Assembly (NCBI GenBank): GCA_030066245.1
Contig: JASJBY010000017.1
Span: forward strand, 1-23,531
Direction: 5' to 3'
Source of the DNA: Gammaproteobacteria bacterium
Lineage (GTDB): Bacteria > Pseudomonadota > Gammaproteobacteria > JAABTG01
DNA: 23,531 bases
Shown here: positions 6,680-14,762 of the stretch, piece by piece
How the letters are laid out: each line of letters starts with the position of its first letter
How positions within the stretch are numbered: position 1 is the first letter of the stretch
The notes under the pieces: generated by a model
Seen by the model: the letters and a program-made list of their open reading frames with translations, nothing else
Told to the model about the DNA's origin: nothing
Databases searched by the model: none
Translations under genes and position numbers: made by a program

Positions 6680-9600
6680 TGGCCAACGCCGCCCGCACTG
6701 CGTCCACCAGCGCCTCCTCCCGATAAGGTTTGGCCAGATCCACCTGGGCCGCCTGCGCTGCGGCCTGCTCGGGGCGCTGCCGGCTGTTGTCCGAAGTGAG
6801 CATGATCAGGGGCAAGGCCGAGTAGCGGGCATCCCCCCGCAGCTCTTCTGCCAGGGCATATCCGTCCGTACCCGGCATGTCGCCATGGATCATGACCACG
6901 TCCGGCAGCTGGTCCTGGAGAGAAGCGAGCGCCTCGGATCTGTCTCTGACCAGCACCACGCGCATGCCGTGACTCACCAGCAGGCTCTCCGTCAGCTTGC
7001 GCAAGGTAATCGAGTCGTCTATCACCAGCACCTGCGGCGAGGCGGCCACCGGGGCGGATTCGCTGGTCTCCAGCTCGGCCGGCAGAGCCTCTGTCACGGC
7101 ACGGGCACACAGCTCCAGCAAGTCGACAACAAGCACCAGGCCGCCGTCCTCGGCAACCGCGGCCCCGGCCAGCCAACCCACCCGACTGGCGGGCGGACTC
7201 ACCGGCTCCACCACCAGCTCCCGCCGCGTCGTCACCGCATCCACCAGCAGCGCCGCTCTGTGGTCCTCCGCTCGCACCAGCACCACCGTGTAGCGTCCCT
7301 GCCGTCGCCTCAACACACGCCGCTCCTCGCCCAGCAGGCTTGCGAGATGCGCGAGGGCATAGGTATGCCCACCGTGCTGGAGGCTCGGCGGCTGGCGGGA
7401 ACGGGCACCGTCCCATTCCCGCTCGTCCAGGCGCACCACGCTGTCTACCCAGGTCAGCGGCAAGGCGTAACGTCCGTCCCCAGCCCGGATAAGGAGCAGC
7501 TGACTGGTGGACGGCACCGCCGGCAAGCGAATGGAAAACTCGGTTCCCTGCCCTGCAGTCGTGTCCAGGGACAGGGTTCCCCCCAACTGGCTGACCACGT
7601 CGTGCACCACGTCGAGTCCGACACCGCGCCCGGAAATCTGCGTAATCTCCGCTGCCGTGGTGAACTCCTGCTCGAAAATGCAGGAGAGCAGCTCGTCGTC
7701 CGCCACCGACGCATCCGAGGTGATCAATCCGCGGTCCTCCGCCTCGCGCCGGATGGCCTCCAGGTCCAGCCCACGCCCGTCGTCGTTCAATCGAATGAGC
7801 ACGTCGGGGCCGGACCGGGATACGGTCAGGCGCAGCTGGGCGGCGGCCGGCTTGCCGAGCCGCGCCCTGTCCTCGGGGGACTCCACACCGTGGTCCACCG
7901 CATTCCGCAGCATGTGCTCCAAAGGCGCAATCAGCCGGCTGAGCACTGGCGCCTCGAGCATCAGGTCGTCTCCCTCGACCACCAGCTCAACCTGCTTCGC
8001 CAGATCCTCCGCCGTCCGCGATACGAGACGACGCAGCCTGGGAACGTGTGGAGCCAGAGAAACCAGCCGACTGGAGATCAGGCTCCGCTGCAGCACCGCG
8101 TTGGCCCGGGCCTGCGCGCGCAGCACGGTCTGCGAATCGGCAGTCAGATCGTCGAGCGCGTCGCGCAGGTGCTCGAGATCCGCGAGACTCTCGGCGACCT
8201 TGCGCGCGGTCTGCTGGAGCTCTGAAGTGGCAGCACGGTCGCCGGGAACGATCTCCTCGTCCACGTCAGAGTGACCGTGTGAGCGTGCCTGCGAGTCCAG
8301 CCTGAGCAGCTGTCGCCTGAGGCGGTGGAGGATCGCGTCCATCTCCTCCAGGCTGCCCCGCACGGCACCCACCTTTCGCTCCACACGTCCCCCGGAAACC
8401 GTGATCTCACCGGCGATCTGGCTCAGCTCGTGCAGCTTGTCCGCGCTGACCTGGACCCGCGCCACAGCACTGTGATTGGCCCCGGAACCCGGCACCTTGG
8501 CGGATTCCGAGTCCGCCGCCCGCCTGCCGTTGGCGACGTGGGATTCGCCTCCAATCAACCGTTGGCTGATCTCGTCATCCAAGTCGTCGGCGGGGCCCGG
8601 CAAAAGCCCGCTCCGAGCCGCTTCGACCATGCGGGACAAGCGCTCGTGACAGCGTTCCACCAGAGCCTGCAGGGCCTCGGTCGGCCGGGCAGAGCCCGCG
8701 AGGACCGCAGCCAGGAGCGATTCCTCACTGTGGCACAGGTCGGAGACCGAATTCAGTCCGGCCATGCGCGCTCCACCCTTGAGGGTGTGCAGGTGACGGT
8801 GCAGGTCGCGCACGACCCGGTGAGCGTCAGGAACCCGCTGCCAGTCTGCATGCAGCGCGCGGGCGGCCTGCAGGATCTCTTCGGCCTCATCCAGGAACAC
8901 CGGGCGCAGCTCCGCCACCTCATCGACGACGCCCGTCGCCGACGCAGACCCCAATTCCGGATCCAGCGCCTGCCCCACCCGCAGGCTATGCTCGGACGGC
9001 GCGCCGTCCTCGGTCCGCTCCAGGGGCGAAGGCGGGCTGAGCGGCTGTGTCGCCGTGGCTCGTGCCACGAGATCGTCCAGGTTAGCCTCGACCGGCTCGT
9101 CGCGCTCCAGGGCATGCAGAGTTGCCGAGAGCCTCTCCTGGGCATCGGCCACCACCGGGAGCATTACCGCTGCGCTGCCGCCAGCGGCGCCCCGCTCCAA
9201 CGCCGACGCCAGCTCTGCGATCTCTGCGGCCCCAGCGACGCGGGCACTCGCTTTCAGGGCCTGAAACCCGGAACGCACAGCTTCTGCCACCGTGTTGCTC
9301 GTGGGCTGCTCCTGCCAGTGGGGCAGCTGCTCGCCGATGTCTGCCACGATCGCGGTTGCCTCGTGGACGAACACGTCGACAAACTCGGGATCGACGCAGA
9401 GCACATTGGCAGGCGGCGCCGCGTCCGCCTGATCTGCCGGCGGCGCGCTCAAGACCGCCCAGGGACCCTCGATGCTCTGCAGCAGCGCCCGCGCATGCTG
9501 AATGCTGTAGGACACTCGCTCTGGCAGGCCCTCTGCCGCCAACGCCCCGGGGGCCAACAGACCTTCGTCCGGCCGCGCGGGCAGCACGTCTTCGGTACTC

Positions 9601-11252
9601 GGCGTACCCCGCGCCGCCTCGTCCCCTGTCTCCACAGGCGTGGAGCCCGGCGCCCACGCCTCTGTTTCGAGCGGGGGCATCTCCAGCAGGGCCAGCCGCC
9701 CCTCGAGATCCTGAATCACCCCGTCAGCCGCAGCCACTCCATCGGTCAGGGCGTCCAGATAATAGCCCAGGGCGACCAAGGCATCGGCACAGGCCGCGCG
9801 CTGAGCCGGGTCGGCAACCCACTCCGCGCCGCCTGCGGCCGTCTCCAGATATGCGGCACAGTCGTCGATCACGTCGGCACCGGACGCCAGACCGTGCTCT
9901 AGTAACCTCTCACGGATACGCCGGAGACGGGCCGTGACCATGGCCGTCTCCTGAACGGGGACGGCATCGGCCAGAAACGGGACGAGTGCGGAACGCGCCG
10001 CCAGCAATGCCTCGGCAGTCGAACGCAGCTCGCCGGCGTTCGGTCCCGACGTGTTTGCCGGCGGCGCAGCCATTGCCTCACGCCCCCCACCCTGTGCCAG
10101 CTCCTCCAGGGCCTGGTCCGCCTCCATCAGGCTCGCCGCGATCATCGGCGACTGCTGCTGCGAAGGCACACGGCGCTCCGTGGAAACCGCGCCCAGCTCG
10201 GCCAGGCAGTCCAGCAGGGAACGACGGGGGTGAGCGATGCCATGCAGGGCCAGCAGGTCGGCGGTGCTGGCCAGGATGGCCGCCAGCTCATCCACAACGG
10301 CGCGGTCGGCGGCCTCCTCCACCAGTAGGTCCGAGATGATGTCCCCCCCGCGGGCAAGCGCTTGCCGCGCAGCGCCCACGTCGATGCCGCCGGCGCCCGG
10401 CCCCGAGCCCTCCGCCGCCGCTCCGTCCCCGGCGGGCGCCGCGCGGCTCAGGTAATAACGCAGACCTTTGGTGAGACTCTCAGGAGCGGGTTCAGCCAGG
10501 GCGTCCGGTCCAAGCTCGGCGAGCCCGCGTATCACCTGATCCACCTGAGTGAGCAAAGAGCGCACGCTGATGCTGACGCCCACGTCTCGGCACCGGAGCG
10601 CTTCTGCAAGCGCTGTCGCGTACCGGAACAACGCGGCCAGGGGATAATCGCCACAGACCGCTTCCAGGCGGCCGGTCGCGGTCGCCATCAGTTCCAGCCC
10701 TTCGCCCGTCTCCGGCCGGCGCAGCCACTGGGCCAGGCCTCTCTGGTAGTGGGACCGCAGGCGTCTGACCTGGGAGAGCATGCCCTCGGAAGGCGGAGGC
10801 CCGGGCGTTTCCGCAGCGGCCTTCATTTCCGCCTTAGACGCGGCATGATCCGCTGGGTACAGGTGGCTTTCGCAGTAGAGCCGCGCGCCGCGCGCCGTGC
10901 GCAGATCGTCAAGCAGGGGCACCAGCGGCCCGGCCCCGTGGGCCGCGGGGGCCTCCAGCTGCCATTCCAACGTGCTGGTCAGTCGCAGCAGCAGATAGCG
11001 GACCTCGTCACCAGCATCCCCCTCACCCGCGAGCACCCATCGCAGCAGCGCTGCGCCCTCCTCAGCCAGGAGCGCTGCCAGGTGCTGCTCGGCCACGGTC
11101 AGGGCGCCCCGGAGCTCCTGCATCACGGCACACGCCTGCTCCAGCTCACGGCGGCCCGGCGGAACAGCGAAAAGCAGCTCGCGCGCGCTCACGAGTGCCG
11201 CTCGCAGCGGCGGTCTAAGCCATCGCAGGGCGGTGGCACGATGCACTTCCAT
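6672..11252 (-). CDS. chpA: ChpA/PilL-like hybrid CheA kinase with a pseudo-receiver (1526 aa)
   Basis: The central kinase of a Chp/Pil chemosensory system, which in relatives controls type IV pilus motility and cAMP. Order (from ATG 11252): ChpA/FimL-like N-terminal helices (about 1-270); degenerate Hpt-like segments, one with SGFQALKASARVAG where Q664 replaces the His; one intact Hpt, HLHTLKGGARMAG (H822); dimerisation region (about 931-1085); ATPase core with HMLRNAVDHGVE (N1117), NDDGRGLD and SGRGVGLDVV; CheW (about 1249-1381); receiver (1407-1524). In the receiver the acidic pair, Thr and Lys are kept, but the acceptor Asp is His1456 (DVVMIHGDMPGTDG). At 1526 aa it is much shorter than P. 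aeruginosa ChpA (2472 aa, several Hpt domains). Start: TTG 11264, ATG 11258 or ATG 11252; I prefer 11252, which has GGA 9 nt upstream. No pilK or chpB is present. The 128-bp gap to pilJ could hold a promoter (TATAGA on the minus strand), unproven. Confidence 0.92.
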   Translation of the reverse strand: MEVHRATALRWLRPPLRAALVSARELLFAVPPGRRELEQACAVMQELRGALTVAEQHLAALLAEEGAALLRWVLAGEGDAGDEVRYLLLRLTSTLEWQLEAPAAHGAGPLVPLLDDLRTARGARLYCESHLYPADHAASKAEMKAAAETPGPPPSEGMLSQVRRLRSHYQRGLAQWLRRPETGEGLELMATATGRLEAVCGDYPLAALFRYATALAEALRCRDVGVSISVRSLLTQVDQVIRGLAELGPDALAEPAPESLTKGLRYYLSRAAPAGDGAAAEGSGPGAGGIDVGAARQALARGGDIISDLLVEEAADRAVVDELAAILASTADLLALHGIAHPRRSLLDCLAELGAVSTERRVPSQQQSPMIAASLMEADQALEELAQGGGREAMAAPPANTSGPNAGELRSTAEALLAARSALVPFLADAVPVQETAMVTARLRRIRERLLEHGLASGADVIDDCAAYLETAAGGAEWVADPAQRAACADALVALGYYLDALTDGVAAADGVIQDLEGRLALLEMPPLETEAWAPGSTPVETGDEAARGTPSTEDVLPARPDEGLLAPGALAAEGLPERVSYSIQHARALLQSIEGPWAVLSAPPADQADAAPPANVLCVDPEFVDVFVHEATAIVADIGEQLPHWQEQPTSNTVAEAVRSGFQALKASARVAGAAEIAELASALERGAAGGSAAVMLPVVADAQERLSATLHALERDEPVEANLDDLVARATATQPLSPPSPLERTEDGAPSEHSLRVGQALDPELGSASATGVVDEVAELRPVFLDEAEEILQAARALHADWQRVPDAHRVVRDLHRHLHTLKGGARMAGLNSVSDLCHSEESLLAAVLAGSARPTEALQALVERCHERLSRMVEAARSGLLPGPADDLDDEISQRLIGGESHVANGRRAADSESAKVPGSGANHSAVARVQVSADKLHELSQIAGEITVSGGRVERKVGAVRGSLEEMDAILHRLRRQLLRLDSQARSHGHSDVDEEIVPGDRAATSELQQTARKVAESLADLEHLRDALDDLTADSQTVLRAQARANAVLQRSLISSRLVSLAPHVPRLRRLVSRTAEDLAKQVELVVEGDDLMLEAPVLSRLIAPLEHMLRNAVDHGVESPEDRARLGKPAAAQLRLTVSRSGPDVLIRLNDDGRGLDLEAIRREAEDRGLITSDASVADDELLSCIFEQEFTTAAEITQISGRGVGLDVVHDVVSQLGGTLSLDTTAGQGTEFSIRLPAVPSTSQLLLIRAGDGRYALPLTWVDSVVRLDEREWDGARSRQPPSLQHGGHTYALAHLASLLGEERRVLRRRQGRYTVVLVRAEDHRAALLVDAVTTRRELVVEPVSPPASRVGWLAGAAVAEDGGLVLVVDLLELCARAVTEALPAELETSESAPVAASPQVLVIDDSITLRKLTESLLVSHGMRVVLVRDRSEALASLQDQLPDVVMIHGDMPGTDGYALAEELRGDARYSALPLIMLTSDNSRQRPEQAAAQAAQVDLAKPYREEALVDAVRAALASG

Positions 11253-11380
11253 GGTCATTTCCAAGCGCCGTGCTTCACGGTCACTGTCGGGTCGTCCAAC
11301 TCATGCAGTCCACTGATCTCAGTGCCCCCTTCTATAAACGCGGGAACGAAGCGTTCCGGCCGCCCTGCCTGTCGACAGCT

Positions 11381-13525
11381 TCAGCCGGTACGCGCCTCCT
11401 CCTGCAGTCCGAGGGTGGCCGGCAACTCCTGTTTCCGCTCGCTCTCGCCTGCCTCGAGAGGCGGCTGCCCCCCATCGGGTCGTCGAGATGGTAAACCCCC
11501 GGCGCCTGAAAGCGGGGGAAATTCGGCCAGCAGCCGCTTGAGCGTCTCAGCCGCCTGGCTGAGCTCGCCAAGCCGGTTTGAAAGGTCTCGGCCCGCCAGG
11601 CTGCTCCCGTCCTCGCCCGCAGGTTGCGAGGCCCGCGCCCCGGGTAACGGTTCTTCAGCCCCTCGGGAGGCATTGAGCTGGCCAGCCAACGACTGCATCT
11701 TGCCGAGCGCCTGACTGGTCTGGGCCGAGGATTTTTCCACTTCCTTCGTCGCCCGAGCACTGGCATCCATTCCGGTGCGGATATCGACAGCAACCTGGCC
11801 TGCCTCATGAAGGGCGGCGCCGATACGGCTCATCTGTGTCTGGACCCGGCGTGCGAACTGCATCAGCCGCTCCGCCAGGCGCTGAACATCGTCGGCCACA
11901 GGGCATGAATCGGCGCCCGTCCCGCCCTTCGCCGATGCCTGAATGGCTGTGTTGAGGGCCAGAATATTCGCCTGATCGCCCAGGTCGTTCACCAGCGCCG
12001 CAAGGGACTCGGCCTCACGGCAGCGCTCGACGGCGCGTTGCAGAGCCAGGGTGCCTGTCCGTACCGAGCCCTGGGTCGCGTCCAGAGTCTCGGCCAGACG
12101 GGTGGTCACAAGCGTGTGCTCCCCGGTGAGCGCCAGCAGGCGGCGGGTCAGCGCGTCAAGCTGAGCCCCCGCCTCTTCCGCCGTCCCTGCCTGGGTTGCC
12201 CGCAGCGGTTCACCGGCACGGGCCTCGGCGGGAGGCGAAACCCCGGCTGCAGCCACCAGCGCCTCTGCACACGCAACGGTCTCGCCGGCCCGTGTCACCA
12301 GTTCACGGATCCTCCCCGCGGCTTCGTCGATGGCCTCCGCCGGGACACCCGCGGCCTCGCTGGCGTCCGTGGCCGTGAAGGCCGAATCACGCTCCGGCAT
12401 CGTACCCACCTCCTCCATGAGGCGCAGCATGGCCGCTTGACCTGGATGCTCAGGGGACGCCGGGTTCTCCCGGTCACAGTCCTGCGTCTCCTTGGGCTGA
12501 GCTGCCGCCTGAGGAGCCTCGACGCCGGGTGCCCGCCGCCGCACGGCCAGAAGCATCTGCACGCCCATCAGCAGCGCCGCGAGCATCGCGAATGCATGGC
12601 CGGCCCAGCCGCTGAGCCGGCGCGTTCCTGCGTGACCGTGGTAGACCTGCATGACGGCGTCCAGCGCCCCGGACAGGGTATCCACAGCCAGACCCACATG
12701 GGCAGCGGCCTTGCGCGTCCGGGTCAAAGCTTCGGCCTGGACCAGCACCGCCGTGGCCTCCTCCCGTTCGCCGCCCATGGCGCCGACGATGTCTGCCAGC
12801 AGCGCCCGCGCTTCCGAGTCGGCCACCGCCTCTATGCCCAGCTTCTCGTCGCCGGCCAACAGGCCCTGTGTGACCTGGCGAAAGTGCACAACGTCTCGGT
12901 CGAAGCGCTCGGCTGCCTCATCAGCGTTCGCACCCCCGCTGAGCGTCCTGCGCAGGTTGTGAGCGAGACGCTCCAACAGCATCAGCTGCCGAGTAGCCGC
13001 GTACACCTGTTCCGGAGACGCCCCTGTCTCCACCATCACGTTCACCAGCTCATCGGATTTGAGCAGGGTGTCGGCGGCGAATGCCTCGAAGTCCGATACG
13101 TTTCGCCACAGCTGGAGGGCCGGATCGCGGTCGCCGAGTAGGCGGTTTACGGCACCGTCGACTTGGCGCGCGGCCGACTCAACGGCTGCCAACTCGACTC
13201 CCATGTCAGGCGCGCCGAATGCGTGAGGCCTGCGCGCGCGAACACGACCCAGTTCGGACGCTGCACGGGCCAACCCCTCGCGCGCGACCTGCAGCTCCTG
13301 AAAGGCCGGCTCGTGGCCGCTGGCGGCAGCAAGCGCCTGCCGCGCCAGGGCTTGCGACAGGGTGCGCTGTTGCTGGACTCGCTCGACGAATCGCTGGTCT
13401 TGTCTCGCCAGCGTCCCGGACCACCAGTAGCTGAGCACGGCCAGCGCCAGGGCAACTACCAGCAGGAACCACAGCAGGTACTCGACCCAGCCGACCGTGG
13501 CAGACGTTGCGGTGGTTCTCGTCAC
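11381..13525 (-). CDS. pilJ: PilJ-like methyl-accepting chemotaxis receptor (714 aa)
   Basis: A membrane chemoreceptor for the Chp kinase. It has TM1 (about 14-35), a large periplasmic PilJ-type helical domain (36-306, including RQLMLLERLAHNLRRTLSGG, a pattern shared with Pseudomonas PilJ), TM2 (307-328), and a cytoplasmic coiled-coil signalling domain. The hairpin tip is recognisable at 511-530 (LVNDLGDQANILALNTAIQA). The stretch right after it, normally G-E-x-G-R-G-F-A-V-V-A-[DE]-E-V, reads GGTGADSCPVADDV, so the conserved E and RGF are lost. The C-terminal 90 residues are Pro/Gly/Glu-rich without a CheR-binding pentapeptide. Start chosen at GTG 13523-13525, just before TM1, with GGA about 9 nt upstream; the longer open frame overlaps pilI in another frame and is not coding. 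It follows pilI by 55 bp. Confidence 0.9.
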   Translation of the reverse strand: MTRTTATSATVGWVEYLLWFLLVVALALAVLSYWWSGTLARQDQRFVERVQQQRTLSQALARQALAAASGHEPAFQELQVAREGLARAASELGRVRARRPHAFGAPDMGVELAAVESAARQVDGAVNRLLGDRDPALQLWRNVSDFEAFAADTLLKSDELVNVMVETGASPEQVYAATRQLMLLERLAHNLRRTLSGGANADEAAERFDRDVVHFRQVTQGLLAGDEKLGIEAVADSEARALLADIVGAMGGEREEATAVLVQAEALTRTRKAAAHVGLAVDTLSGALDAVMQVYHGHAGTRRLSGWAGHAFAMLAALLMGVQMLLAVRRRAPGVEAPQAAAQPKETQDCDRENPASPEHPGQAAMLRLMEEVGTMPERDSAFTATDASEAAGVPAEAIDEAAGRIRELVTRAGETVACAEALVAAAGVSPPAEARAGEPLRATQAGTAEEAGAQLDALTRRLLALTGEHTLVTTRLAETLDATQGSVRTGTLALQRAVERCREAESLAALVNDLGDQANILALNTAIQASAKGGTGADSCPVADDVQRLAERLMQFARRVQTQMSRIGAALHEAGQVAVDIRTGMDASARATKEVEKSSAQTSQALGKMQSLAGQLNASRGAEEPLPGARASQPAGEDGSSLAGRDLSNRLGELSQAAETLKRLLAEFPPLSGAGGLPSRRPDGGQPPLEAGESERKQELPATLGLQEEARTG

Positions 13526-13580
13526 GAGCCGTTCCAGGCGACCGCGGCATACCCAGGAGCTGCTTGCACCGCCGATGGCG

Positions 13581-14126
13581 TCACCGGAGGACCTGCAGAA
13601 AGCGCGGGCTCTCCTGCAGGGCGCCCACGTCCAGCACGCCCCAGGTACCGGTGGCGTCGCGCCGAACGCCCGAGAGATAGGGCGCCAGCCATTCCGGTGC
13701 GCCAGATGCGTCACGCTCCAGCTCTGCGTCGCGTATGCGCTGCAACCCGACCACCTGGTCCACCCGCAGCGCCATGGGTGCACTCTCCCCCCGCAGCAGG
13801 ACAACCTGTTTGCCCGGCGAACCTGTTCGACCCGCTGCCTGGAGAAGCTCGCCCAGATCGACCACGCTCACCATTCGGCCGCGAACGTGTGCGAGCCCCA
13901 ACAGCCAGGGCTGGGTCCCGGGCAGGCGTGTCGTGGGGGGCATCCCCTGTATCTCGCTGACACCCGTGAGCGGCAAGATCAGCTGCTCGCCCGCCGCTCG
14001 CACCCCCACGCCCAGCCAGTTATCACCAGGCCCATCGGTGGATGACGGGTCGAAGGTGCTCGACGTGACCCGGGCGGCATAGTCCTCGAGTATCGCAACG
14101 GGATCCGACTCAGGGCTCGCTGCCAT
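13581..14126 (-). CDS. pilI: PilI-like CheW-domain adaptor (181 aa)
   Basis: A CheW-domain adaptor expected to bridge the PilJ receptor and the ChpA kinase, by position and similarity to PilI. The CheW fold is visible: LILPLTGVSEIQGMPPTTRLPG, then WLLGLAHVRGRMVSVVDLGELL (matching the G..N.RG..L.V.DL pattern), then KQVVLLRGESAPMALRVDQVVGLQRI. The N-terminal 35 residues precede the domain. The ATG at 14126 overlaps the stop of the upstream receiver gene by 17 bp, so the two are tightly coupled. Nothing looks broken. Confidence 0.88.
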   Translation of the reverse strand: MAASPESDPVAILEDYAARVTSSTFDPSSTDGPGDNWLGVGVRAAGEQLILPLTGVSEIQGMPPTTRLPGTQPWLLGLAHVRGRMVSVVDLGELLQAAGRTGSPGKQVVLLRGESAPMALRVDQVVGLQRIRDAELERDASGAPEWLAPYLSGVRRDATGTWGVLDVGALQESPRFLQVLR

Positions 14127-14583
14127 GATGCTCCATCCATGCAGTCGTAGACGTCGCGCCCCGGCCGACCTCCCCCAGCAACCTCCCCTCGTTGAGGGAC
14201 TCGCGCACGGCTGCCAACAGGTCCGCCTCCGTCAGCGGTAGCGACAGGCAGCGGCAGGCGCCCACCACCCGCGCTTCGGCTGGTGCGTAGAGATCCGCAT
14301 CAGAGACCACCATGATCACCGGAACGTGACCGAGCGTCGGGTGGCGTTTGACCAGCGCGCAGGTGCGATAGCCGTCCAGCCGCGGCGCCTGGCTGTGAAG
14401 AACGGCGACGTCGATGCGGTCCTCTGCCATTCGGGCCAGAGCCGACACCCCGTCGGCAGCCGACACGGCTTCATAGCCGGCCGTCTCGAGCCACGCGGCC
14501 ACCGCGCGTCGCGCGGCTTCGTCTCCGTCCGCATACAGGACTCTGCGACCGTGCGCCGCTGTTGTCGTTGCTTCGGCGTCCAT
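14110..14583 (-). CDS. Stand-alone pseudo-receiver in the PilG/PilH position (157 aa)
   Basis: A single receiver (CheY-like) fold opening the chemosensory operon, where PilG/PilH lie in Pseudomonas. The fold is clear: RRVLYADGDEAARR, YEAVSAADGVSALARM, DVAVLHSQAPRLDGYRTCALVKRHP, HVPVIMVVSDADLY. Key residues are changed: the acceptor Asp is His63 (VLHSQAPRLDGY aligns to the usual LLDxxMPxMDGY), the conserved Lys is Leu115 (LSLPLTEADLL), and the acidic pair is D-G-D. It probably cannot take part in standard Asp phosphorylation. A roughly 30-residue C-terminal tail follows. The start is uncertain: ATG 14583 (used; weak AGG 8 nt upstream), ATG 14622 (GAG 4 nt upstream) or further up. The name PilG is withheld because the defining chemistry is missing. 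Confidence 0.82.
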   Translation of the reverse strand: MDAEATTTAAHGRRVLYADGDEAARRAVAAWLETAGYEAVSAADGVSALARMAEDRIDVAVLHSQAPRLDGYRTCALVKRHPTLGHVPVIMVVSDADLYAPAEARVVGACRCLSLPLTEADLLAAVRESLNEGRLLGEVGRGATSTTAWMEHHGSEP

Positions 14584-14638
14584 CCCTTGTGCCTGCGCCG
14601 TTGTTCGCGCCTGTCCAGGCATCTTACTCAAGCATGAC

Positions 14639-14656
14639 ATGACCATACAATGACCA
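14639..14656 (-). promoter_or_regulatory. PHO-box-like direct repeat upstream of the chemosensory operon
   Basis: On the minus strand TGGTCAT is repeated exactly (14650-14656 and 14639-14645) with a 4-nt spacer, giving an 11-bp period. A further GTCAT follows at 14634-14638. The E. coli PHO box is two CTGTCAT-like heptamers 11 bp apart, so layout and core GTCAT agree, with 5 of 7 bases matching per half. It lies 56 bp upstream of the chosen start of the pseudo-receiver gene. This is a candidate only. Confidence 0.3.
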
Positions 14657-14708
14657 GCACCCCACGGCGCACTCCCGCTCCGCTGCAAGGTCGAAATGAC
14701 TGGCGGCG

Positions 14709-14714
14709 TATAAT
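14709..14714 (+). promoter_or_regulatory. Perfect -10 hexamer upstream of gshA
   Basis: TATAAT at 14709-14714 is an exact sigma-70 -10 element in GC-rich DNA, 48 bp before the ATG at 14763. No good -35 element is seen at 16-18 bp upstream, and there is no TGn extension. The position fits a gshA promoter. Confidence 0.5.
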
Positions 14715-14762
14715 CAGCTCCGCAACGAGCCGTACGAACGACAGCACCGGATGCAGCGAGCC

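Noticed and set aside
6663..9902. Two long plus-strand open frames (520 and 525 aa) opposite chpA
   Set aside because: Antisense to well-supported CheA domains. The composition is low-complexity Gln/His/Arg and no ribosome site or domain is visible.
10362..11714. Plus-strand open frame (450 aa) across the chpA start and pilJ end
   Set aside because: Antisense to two real genes and the gap between them, with no recognisable domain. A frame open by composition only.
13526..13804. N-terminal extension of PilJ (93 codons)
   Set aside because: Overlaps pilI in another frame, and its Cys/Trp/Arg-rich peptide is not like a receptor. The GTG before TM1 is the sensible start.
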